A stretch of DNA of 11,452 nt from Acidobacteriota bacterium (GTDB lineage Bacteria > Acidobacteriota > Terriglobia > UBA7540): NCBI GenBank assembly GCA_021789565.1, contig JAJYJL010000127.1, positions 1 through 11,452 of the forward strand, in the 5' to 3' direction. This document shows positions 1-5,230 of the stretch, one piece after another (the stretch's first letter is position 1; the number at the start of each line of letters is the position of its first letter). Under the pieces are notes generated by a model. That model was not told where the DNA came from and did not search any database. It was given only the letters and a program-made list of their open reading frames with translations. A program made the position numbers and the translations under genes.

Positions 1-36
1 TCGACGCTTTCTTTCCAGAGTCTGGCGTTCCAAGGG

Positions 37-80
37 ATGGGCTTCATGCGCCCATGCTAAGCTTTCGGAAGACAGAAAGC
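37..80. repeat. Two near-adjacent inverted repeats
   Basis: ATGGGC (37-42) pairs perfectly with GCCCAT (50-55) across a 7-nt loop. GCTTTC (61-66) pairs perfectly with GAAAGC (75-80) across an 8-nt loop. They could be a 3' structure of a gene to the left of the window or protein-binding sites. No run of T follows on either strand. Confidence 0.4.
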
Positions 81-235
81 AACAACAACTTAACATAGTA
101 ATACTAGGGCTCAGAATCAATACGGAAAGTTTTCGGGACATGATCGAGCATAAACTGAATTCGGTCATCTGTCCATCTATTTGTTGGACACTACACTAGC
201 CAGGTAATTTGGCGACATTTGGGCGGGACGAAAAT

Positions 236-255
236 CAGCCGGTACTTATCGGCTG
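236..255. repeat. Inverted repeat upstream of the EACC1-like gene
   Basis: CAGCCG (236-241) and CGGCTG (250-255) form a perfect 6-bp stem with an 8-nt loop, ending about 31 bases before the start codon at 287. It could be an operator or a 5'-leader hairpin for the two-gene unit that follows. Confidence 0.35.
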
Positions 256-286
256 CTTCCGAAGGGGAACGTGGTAGCATCGCTTC

Positions 287-697
287 ATGAGAGGCGAACG
301 GTTAATAATACGACTCATCCCTGCTCCAGGCGAGGTTGAGGAGACTGCGAGGTATCAAAGAGAATTACGAGAATTAGAGAACTCCTTGCTCTCACAGGGC
401 CTCAAGCCGTCCTTCGCACTTGCCCAAATGCACGCAGCAGCGGGGGAGTGCGCGGCTGTTTACTCAGGTGTCCTCCTATTGGCTAAAATTTCGGGGGTTG
501 TCATTCCTTGCGTTATTGCGTGGATTAAGGGGCGCTCCGGGCGAAAGATACGCCTGGAAATCAGTAAAAGCGGGCGCGTCAAAGCTGAGGCTCAAAGTGT
601 CGGGGAAGTGGAAAAGCTGGTCAATATAGCTGAGAAATACCAAAAGAACGCGGCAAAGAGTTTGCAGAGGAAATCCCGGAAGAGGAAGATCGGATAG
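287..697 (+). CDS. Small membrane-anchored protein, EACC1-like
   Basis: This 136-residue protein starts with a short strand and a charged helix (residues 5-38). A hydrophobic segment long enough to cross the membrane follows (about 57-80). A short beta-hairpin region (about 85-102), one helix (104-119) and a very basic tail complete it. This layout resembles effector-associated constant component 1 (EACC1), a small protein described beside varied effectors in predicted bacterial conflict systems; I assign it from pattern only. The next gene starts 43 bp downstream on the same strand and encodes a metallopeptidase, so the pair is probably one transcript with this protein as tether or regulator. 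No strong ribosome binding site precedes ATG 287. It could instead be an unrelated small membrane protein. Confidence 0.55.
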   Translation: MRGERLIIRLIPAPGEVEETARYQRELRELENSLLSQGLKPSFALAQMHAAAGECAAVYSGVLLLAKISGVVIPCVIAWIKGRSGRKIRLEISKSGRVKAEAQSVGEVEKLVNIAEKYQKNAAKSLQRKSRKRKIG

Positions 698-740
698 ACG
701 GTTAGGGTCTTCGTCGCTTCCACCACGTGACAGGCCGCAT

Positions 741-1763
741 ATGCCAACTGATCGTCGAGTTACAGGGACACAGCCAATAAGAGTACTCGACAACAATGTG
801 CTTGAATGGTTTGAAAACAAGTACTCGGGGTTTCGAAGCGAACTTGAAGACCTTCAGAAGCAATTCGGCTTCACAAGATACATCAAATACATTTGTGATG
901 AGGTGCCAATACTTTGCGGTGAAGGCGGGAACCAAATCCCGTATGTTACAGTCGATGAAGGACAGATCGCAATCCACGAAACGTTTCTTTCTTATGTATG
1001 GGGACTATGCTATGCGTTCCTAGTCTTGTTCGATGAGGAAATAAACGGTCCACAGACCGGCAAACAGCCTGGTCACGGCAAGCCACTCGGATTCTTTCGG
1101 CTCAAAGGTTATGCGATGCTTGATTACGCTCTGAGCTTGGTCAGAGGGTTCAATAAGTGGCCAGCCGATTTGCCAAGCCCTGAGTCCCACAACAACGAAG
1201 ATAAATACTACGTCCAAAAAGCCAACGGGATCTATGTTGCCGCCATCGACTTCATCCTTTGTCATGAGCTGGCACACATAGCATTAGGCCATTTGCAGAA
1301 ACACAAACAGGCACCGTACCGGCAACGAGGCGTCTCTTCACGGGAATTAAAGAATCTGGAGGATGCGGCTGACAAATGGGCTCTTGACCGCATCTTGGGG
1401 GGCATATGTTACCCTAAACGCCCCTTGACTAACGTCGGATTTGGGGCAATCGTCGGGCTCGGCTCTCTCCTGTTGCTTAACCGCAATCTGACTTCCCAAA
1501 CACATCCTGATATAAACGATCGTATCCGCAGTGTGCTAGCTCGCCTGCCCATCGACCCTCGTGACAGCCCTTGGGGCATCGCAGCCACCTTCTATTTCGC
1601 CTGGAATAACCGATTCAACAGTGGCCTGGACTTTTCGAGCAGGTACGAGACATACAGTGCATTGGTAGAAGCGATTGATAGCCAACTTGAGCCAAGGAAG
1701 CAGCTTGAGCTGAATAGGCGAGGAAAGCAGGGAGCGAAGGAGCGTGTGTGGTCGCTTGACTAA
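741..1763 (+). CDS. Lit-like (peptidase U49) zinc metallopeptidase
   Basis: The 340-residue product carries the zinc motif HELAH at residues 175-179 (catalytic Glu176), with a likely third ligand in LEDAADKWA (Glu207 or Asp211). Several surrounding features recall Escherichia coli Lit: an aromatic helix around 81-98, a WP...P.PE stretch at 140-148 shortly before the zinc helix, and THPD..DRI at 254-262. Lit is an abortive-infection protease that cleaves elongation factor Tu when a T4 capsid peptide is present. EF-Tu as the target here is only inference. It is about 40 residues longer than Lit. The upstream EACC1-like gene suggests a two-component protease system. The last codons overlap by 4 bp a gene on the opposite strand. 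A generic M48-like or ImmA-like peptidase is the alternative. The Shine-Dalgarno before ATG 741 is weak. Confidence 0.72.
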   Translation: MPTDRRVTGTQPIRVLDNNVLEWFENKYSGFRSELEDLQKQFGFTRYIKYICDEVPILCGEGGNQIPYVTVDEGQIAIHETFLSYVWGLCYAFLVLFDEEINGPQTGKQPGHGKPLGFFRLKGYAMLDYALSLVRGFNKWPADLPSPESHNNEDKYYVQKANGIYVAAIDFILCHELAHIALGHLQKHKQAPYRQRGVSSRELKNLEDAADKWALDRILGGICYPKRPLTNVGFGAIVGLGSLLLLNRNLTSQTHPDINDRIRSVLARLPIDPRDSPWGIAATFYFAWNNRFNSGLDFSSRYETYSALVEAIDSQLEPRKQLELNRRGKQGAKERVWSLD

Positions 1764-1909
1764 TGCCGTCTCCTGCCGAAGTAATGATAGCCATTCGCCG
1801 GAGCACGAATCGCCCTTCGCGGATAGTCCACCTGGACATTCGCCTTCCTTGCAATAGTTCCCAGCGCGAGGACCGTAAAATCATTTTCCAGTTTTAATCT
1901 TGCGGGCAT
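1760..1909 (-). CDS. 49-residue basic protein, unknown
   Basis: A 49-codon reading frame starts at ATG 1909-1907, inside the 3' end of the 126-codon gene (16-bp overlap), and ends with TAG at 1762-1760. The product begins MPARLKLEND and ends HYFGRRRH. It is basic, rich in Arg and Ala, has no membrane segment and no family I recognise. The start/stop overlap with the gene before it suggests translational coupling and argues that the frame is real despite its size. Its stop codon also overlaps the stop of the convergent Lit-like gene by 4 bp, so the two transcripts would read into each other. A small antitoxin or nucleic-acid-binding partner of the 126-residue protein is possible but not shown. 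Confidence 0.5.
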   Translation of the reverse strand: MPARLKLENDFTVLALGTIARKANVQVDYPRRAIRAPANGYHYFGRRRH

Positions 1910-2274
1910 CGGCTGGCAGAGAGCCTTTGCCTCCTGGAAATTGCCGCTCGCAGTCCTTTTCCGGCCAAATAGCGGCTATAAGCATCCATCCTGTCGAAAT
2001 CGTCAATTTGCATCCGCAGAATGTCCTTCACTGCCCTCCCTTGTTTCGCCATTTGGACAGCCGCATCTATTCGAGGATCGTTCGGGCTTCCACGTTTTGG
2101 CGGAAGCTCCCGGCGTATCCAGCGGAGAAGGGACTTCTTGAATCCTCTGGCATCGCGGGCGATTTCGATGGCGAAATGAATCTTCAGGAATGCAGCAAAC
2201 TCACGGGCTGTGGCCTCTACCGAAGTACGGCTGAGACAAACCTCGACCGGGCCAGAATTTGACTTTTGGAACAA
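1894..2274 (-). CDS. 126-residue helical protein, unknown
   Basis: I do not recognise a family. The product is mostly helical and rich in Arg and Lys. A basic stretch (RRELPPKRG, about residues 54-62) leads into a segment that could form a small helix-turn-helix (about 63-110). No signal peptide or membrane helix is visible. The only in-frame start is TTG at 2274, without a clear ribosome binding site, and the frame stays open upstream through the tRNA-Phe remnant. The N-terminus may therefore be wrong or the gene may be 5'-truncated by the recombination event there. It overlaps the 49-codon gene by 16 bp, and the two are likely co-transcribed. Confidence 0.5.
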   Translation of the reverse strand: MFQKSNSGPVEVCLSRTSVEATAREFAAFLKIHFAIEIARDARGFKKSLLRWIRRELPPKRGSPNDPRIDAAVQMAKQGRAVKDILRMQIDDFDRMDAYSRYLAGKGLRAAISRRQRLSASRCPQD

Positions 2275-2321
2275 ATTGGAACAGATTTTTGAATTCTGAG
2301 GCTTGTAAGTTGTTGAAAGAA

Positions 2322-2372
2322 TGGTGCCGCGGGACGGAGTTGAACCGCCGACGCCAGCCTTTTCAGGGCTGC
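2322..2372 (-). pseudogene. tRNA-Phe(GAA) 3' half remnant, probable attachment site
   Basis: Read on the minus strand, the 51 nt fit tRNA positions 26-76 exactly. They give a 5-bp anticodon stem (CAGCC/GGCTG), loop CTGAAAA with anticodon GAA, a 5-nt variable loop, and a T arm with one G-U pair around TTCAACT. The 7-nt acceptor 3' strand CCGCGGC, discriminator A and encoded CCA follow. No D arm or matching GCCGCGG acceptor 5' strand occurs upstream, so the gene is cut just before the anticodon stem. This is how a displaced attachment-site half looks after site-specific integration into a tRNA 3' end. The orientation would place the inserted element to the right, with the complete tRNA at its far end outside the window. 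Confidence 0.8.
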
Positions 2373-2695
2373 ATTCAGCGAACGGTATCTAATTGAATGT
2401 ACATATCTTAGCTCGATTTTAACCCCAATTTTTCCCCGTCTTTTTGGAAGCATAATGGAAGCAAAATTCGCGGAGCGGTGTTTGCCTCAAAACACGCATT
2501 GTGAGTTTGCTTGACCACACTGATCGATGCATGCACGAACTCGCAGGTCCGAAGCGCAAGGCGGTGCAGAAAATCGAAAGCCTAATTCTCTTCCCATTCA
2601 AGAAGGCGAGCTGAGAATGATACTTGTGACTCGCATGTGGCCCAACGTGGCCTAACCCTCGGTAGGCTGCAAGGCGAAGTTATTCAGAAGACTCG
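2373..2695. other. Gap between the two tRNA remnants, no gene seen
   Basis: Only short, unconvincing reading frames occur here. The composition of the first part is A+T-rich. I see no integrase, transposase or tRNA 5' half. It may be the residual end of an older integrated element. Confidence 0.4.
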
Positions 2696-2735
2696 TGGAC
2701 CTGGAGGGATTCGAATCCCCGACCTGTTGCTCCGG
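2696..2735 (-). pseudogene. tRNA-Arg(CCG) 3' half remnant, probable attachment site
   Basis: The 40 nt on the minus strand fit tRNA positions 34-73: anticodon CCG plus G37 A38, stem half GCAAC, 5-nt variable loop, T arm around TTCGAAT, acceptor half CAGGTCC and discriminator A. No CCA is encoded after it. The match stops at the anticodon: position 33, invariant T in real tRNAs, is C, and no pairing GTTGC precedes the loop. Position 53 is A opposite C61, a mismatch that would harm a working tRNA. It is therefore a decayed remnant and a second likely attachment-site half. A complete tRNA-Arg(CCG) would be expected elsewhere in the genome. Confidence 0.7.
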
Positions 2736-2875
2736 GAAATAAATTCAAAAGTTGCTATCTTGTAGGCTCGCTTTGCTTTCTCTTCGGTCATGAGAGCCGA
2801 TTTTATGGGGTATTCGGGCGGTTTTGTTCCTCAGATGTTCCTCCGTGCGTACCTTTAAGGGCTGCGTCAAAATGA

Positions 2876-2888
2876 TTCCATTATGGAA
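2876..2888. promoter_or_regulatory. 13-bp palindrome, probable AbiEi operator
   Basis: TTCCAT (2876-2881) and ATGGAA (2883-2888) form a perfect palindrome around one central T. It ends 5 bp before the -35 box of the abiE promoter. AbiEi antitoxins are known to repress their own operon by binding inverted repeats near the promoter, so this is the natural operator candidate. Confidence 0.5.
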
Positions 2889-2893
2889 CTATA

Positions 2894-2922
2894 TTGACAA
2901 AGCTGGTAAAGAGCCGCATACT
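2894..2922 (+). promoter_or_regulatory. abiE promoter, probably giving a leaderless mRNA
   Basis: A consensus -35 box TTGACA (2894-2899) is followed after exactly 17 bp by CATACT (2917-2922; 4 of 6 matches to TATAAT). The expected transcription start, about 7 bases further on, falls at ATG 2929. The messenger would then begin at or next to the start codon with no leader. Confidence 0.65.
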
Positions 2923-2928
2923 CGTTTC

Positions 2929-3558
2929 ATGCCGCGCTCCCGAATCGACGATTTGTTCAGCCTGGCCGAGGAAAACGACGGGCTGTTTACTTCGAAGCAG
3001 GCCAGAGAGAAAGGCATCAAGGATTCTGTTCTGGTCCGCTTGGCACAGCGCGGGCGCTTACAGCGAACCGCAAGGGGCGTCTACCGCATTGTCCATTATC
3101 CGTTGGACCGGTTTTCGCAGTATCGGGAAGCTGTCCTCTGGGCGCATGCCAGCCACGGGCCGGAACGAATTGCCCTCTCGCACGAGACGGCTCTTCTCAT
3201 TTTCGGGCTTTCCGACGTCAATCCCGCGAAGGTGCATCTTACGGTTCCGAAGAGTGCCCGACTGCGGCGCGAAAAACCGAACTGGATCATAATCCACCGC
3301 GCCGACCTTGCCCCCAAGGATTTGACGGAGCACGAAGGGATGCCGGTCACTTTGCCGGAGAGGACAATCATTGATGTTCTCGTGGCAACGCATCGTGCGG
3401 ACTTGGCGCGGCAAGCGGTCGCCGATGGACAGCGCGAAGGATATCTGAACTCGGAACAAGCAGCGCGATTGCGTCAGCAAATCAACCGCCATACGCATCA
3501 GCCTTCAGACACACCCACAGAAAGACGAGCGATCCATAGTGAGCCCCAAGCGAGTTGA
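2929..3558 (+). CDS. abiEi: AbiEi-type antitoxin / repressor
   Basis: AbiEi is the antitoxin of the type IV AbiE system; it represses its operon and counteracts the AbiEii toxin without binding it. From ATG 2929 the product has 209 residues. An N-terminal winged-helix region contains the family pattern of a helix, then FTSKQAREKGI, then RLAQRGRLQRTARGVYRI, which reads as the AbiEi DNA-binding domain. The C-terminal domain includes ALSHETALLIFGL and LPERTIIDVL, also typical. The frame is open upstream to ATG 2824 (244 residues), but that longer version would span the promoter and operator and its first 35 residues look non-coding, so I choose 2929. The gene overlaps abiEii by 20 bp. The charged C-terminal tail looks disordered. 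Confidence 0.85.
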   Translation: MPRSRIDDLFSLAEENDGLFTSKQAREKGIKDSVLVRLAQRGRLQRTARGVYRIVHYPLDRFSQYREAVLWAHASHGPERIALSHETALLIFGLSDVNPAKVHLTVPKSARLRREKPNWIIIHRADLAPKDLTEHEGMPVTLPERTIIDVLVATHRADLARQAVADGQREGYLNSEQAARLRQQINRHTHQPSDTPTERRAIHSEPQAS

Positions 3559-4363
3559 GCGGCTAGAGAAGACGTTAGCGCGGGTGGCGCGCGAACAAGG
3601 GCTCGATCAGGAGCGCCTGCGCCGGTGGGTCTCATTCCTGGCGCTTTGTGGCGTACTGGAGCGCGCGACCGGGGAAGGCGTCATCAACGGATACTACCTG
3701 AAGGGCGGCGTGGCCATGGAAATTCGCTTTGCGACCGCCGCGCGAGCGACCAAGGACATGGACATCGGGCTCGACGGCGAACGAGCAGAAAGACTGAACA
3801 GCCTTGAGCGCGCCTTGGGGCTGGGTTTCGATGCGTTTGCTTTTCGACTGAAAGCCCAAACCCGAAGCATGGACTTGGCTGACACGGTTCGCATCCCGGT
3901 TGCCGTTCAATATCGCACCCGCGCTTGGCAAACCGTTGATGTTGATCTCGGCCCAGCAGGCGCAGCTTCCACAGACCTCGTGCAACCCGCGATTCGTGGT
4001 CTTCCCGAAATGGGTTTGCCCACCCCTTCGCCGATCCGATGCCTGAGCCTCGCCGACCAATTCGCACAAAAACTTCACGCTTGCACCGGACCTCATTCCG
4101 AAGGCCGCGCGAGAGATATCCTAGACATTTTGCTTATTGATCTCCTCGGGAAGCTCGATTACTCGGAGGCCCGCAAAGCCGCCATGCGGATTTTCTCAGA
4201 GCGGAGAACACATGCCTTTCCACCGGAAACCTCTATACCGCTCGCATGGCACGCCGAGCTTCGCGCGATCGCAGTTGAACTTGGTTATCCCGTCGTCGAA
4301 CCAACTGCAATCGAGGAAAGGTTCAGGTCCATTGTGAGATTCATTGCGCGTGCGCAACGCTGA
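3539..4363 (+). CDS. abiEii: AbiEii-type nucleotidyltransferase toxin
   Basis: AbiEii/MenT toxins are nucleotidyltransferases that block growth; related enzymes add nucleotides to tRNA 3' ends. This 274-residue product has the expected motifs. KGG (55-57) and the RATKDMD strand carry the metal-binding Asp73 and Asp75. VDVDLG (Asp134/Asp136) supplies the next acidic strand. A helix with QKLH (Lys178) and RARDILD (Arg190, Asp193, Asp196) completes the active site. All key residues look intact, so the toxin should be active. GTG 3539 lies 20 bp inside the end of abiEi, giving translational coupling that keeps antitoxin and toxin in step. It may protect against phages by abortive infection or simply stabilise the mobile element that carries it. 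Confidence 0.88.
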   Translation: MSPKRVERLEKTLARVAREQGLDQERLRRWVSFLALCGVLERATGEGVINGYYLKGGVAMEIRFATAARATKDMDIGLDGERAERLNSLERALGLGFDAFAFRLKAQTRSMDLADTVRIPVAVQYRTRAWQTVDVDLGPAGAASTDLVQPAIRGLPEMGLPTPSPIRCLSLADQFAQKLHACTGPHSEGRARDILDILLIDLLGKLDYSEARKAAMRIFSERRTHAFPPETSIPLAWHAELRAIAVELGYPVVEPTAIEERFRSIVRFIARAQR

Positions 4364-4600
4364 ACAGAACTCGGGCGACCATTCTGAGTAGATTCCAACC
4401 TTTCGCTAGGCTTGTCCCACGCTTGAAGATCGCCTTCTCCGACCAACACTTGCGATGACGACGAGGGCTTCGACACCCCTTCCCTAAAGCCGAATGCCGA
4501 GCCCTGCAAAAGACTTTGAGCAAACGATCTACCGCTACTCTTGCGAGGTTAGGCATCGTCGCATCGCGACCAAACATTGTGACTTACGTGCAGTTAGCTC
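4364..4600. other. Gap between abiE and the QueC-like operon
   Basis: No convincing gene on either strand; the few short open frames have no ribosome binding site. I also see no clear terminator hairpin with a T-tract after abiEii. The regulatory region of the next operon begins at the right end. Confidence 0.45.
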
Positions 4601-4626
4601 AGCGGAATCTCCGCTTGACATTGTCA
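4601..4626. promoter_or_regulatory. Overlapping inverted repeats at the operon promoter (operator)
   Basis: Two perfect inverted repeats overlap the -35 box. AGCGGA/TCCGCT lies at 4601-4606 and 4610-4615 with a 3-nt centre. TGACA/TGTCA lies at 4616-4620 and 4622-4626 around one T. A further TGACAT half-site sits at 4647-4652, 31 bp (about three helical turns) after the first. The operon encodes an HTH protein, so autorepression from these sites is the simplest reading. Confidence 0.5.
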
Positions 4627-4644
4627 GAGCAACTTTGGTATATA
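4615..4644 (+). promoter_or_regulatory. Promoter of the QueC-like four-gene operon
   Basis: TTGACA (4615-4620, perfect -35) is followed after 18 bp by TATATA (4639-4644, a good -10). Transcription should begin near 4651, giving a leader of about a dozen bases. No other promoter is evident before the three following genes. Confidence 0.65.
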
Positions 4645-4653
4645 TCTGACATC

Positions 4654-4657
4654 GGAG
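4654..4657 (+). promoter_or_regulatory. Ribosome binding site fixing the operon start
   Basis: GGAG lies 6 bases before ATG 4664, ideal spacing. It fixes the start of the first gene and so its N-terminus (Met-Ser-Asp-Gly-Pro), which matters if the QueC-like enzyme acts on that end. Confidence 0.6.
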
Positions 4658-4663
4658 ATTCAC

Positions 4664-5230
4664 ATGAGCGATGGTCCCCACAGAACCTTACCGATGTGCC
4701 GAGGCTGGAAGCGCGTAGCGGAATGGGCTGACAATCAGGTTTTTGAGCCTGAGCAAGTCAACAATGCAATGGTTGCGGCACTGGGGGAGGACTGTCGAGG
4801 AGAAATAAGCCCTGAATTTCTCAGCGGTTTTTTGGGAGCCTGCGGTAATCAAGAAAACTCTTTATTCAAAAACATAACGGGGCCTGAGCTGGAGGCTCTC
4901 AGTGGCGACGCTGGTTCTGGACTCGCACGACTTGTTCTGGAGTATGCAAAGCAGTTATCGGACCGAGGGGTCACTGGCCTCGATATCGCTAAGAAAGCTA
5001 TAGAGGATACCCTCAATGATCGCGCCGTACGAGGAATCCGGCAAGTAGAGGAACACTACTGCCGAAAATCCACTGAGTCGCGCGCAAACAGGGTTCGGGA
5101 GAGAATGGAACAGGCCTTCAGCCGCGCAGGCGTTGAAGGGCTTACGCGACAGATTATGAATTCCAAAGTGGGCAGTCCGGACCGTCCGCCGCTAAAACGA
5201 CAGGGGCTCGACGACGGGGTGAGATTGTGA
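4664..5230 (+). CDS. 188-residue partner of the QueC-like protein, QatB-position
   Basis: No family is certain. The product is soluble and mainly helical. It has a short glycine/proline-containing N-terminus (MSDGPHRTLP), a Trp-rich patch (CRGWKRVAEWADN, 12-24), a middle helical part with a GxGLARLVLEYAKQL segment (84-98), a charged helical block (106-155) and a polar tail. In Qat defence, the gene before the QueC-like qatC is qatB, which encodes a helical protein with a flexible N-terminus; position and style fit, but I cannot claim homology by eye. QueC-like defence enzymes have been reported to attach a deazaguanine group to the N-terminus of a partner, and this would be the obvious substrate. 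Met removal would expose Ser here. It begins the operon and overlaps the next gene by 4 bp. Confidence 0.55.
   Translation: MSDGPHRTLPMCRGWKRVAEWADNQVFEPEQVNNAMVAALGEDCRGEISPEFLSGFLGACGNQENSLFKNITGPELEALSGDAGSGLARLVLEYAKQLSDRGVTGLDIAKKAIEDTLNDRAVRGIRQVEEHYCRKSTESRANRVRERMEQAFSRAGVEGLTRQIMNSKVGSPDRPPLKRQGLDDGVRL

Larger units (their letters stand above)
1..286. other. Left non-coding stretch with small hairpins
   Basis: I see no convincing gene here on either strand. It holds three perfect 6-bp inverted repeats (listed separately), two of them almost adjacent near the left edge. None is followed by a T-tract, so I do not call a terminator. It probably carries the promoter of the gene starting at 287, but no clear -35/-10 pair is visible. 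Confidence 0.5.

Noticed and set aside
2322..2735. Functional tRNA genes
   Set aside because: Both lack the acceptor 5' strand and D arm, so they cannot fold as tRNAs.
2684..2791. 35-codon minus-strand frame beginning MTEEKAKRAYK
   Set aside because: The start looks gene-like, but the frame runs into the tRNA-Arg remnant and stops; at most a gene fragment cut at the attachment site.
2824..2928. Longer N-terminus for AbiEi from ATG 2824 or 2872
   Set aside because: It would place coding sequence over the consensus promoter and palindrome, and the extra residues do not look like the family.
3058..3498. 146-codon frame on the minus strand
   Set aside because: Lies wholly within abiEi, which has clear family motifs; no domain or ribosome binding site of its own.
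3632..4096. 154-codon frame on the minus strand
   Set aside because: Shadow of abiEii, whose catalytic motifs are intact in the plus-strand frame.
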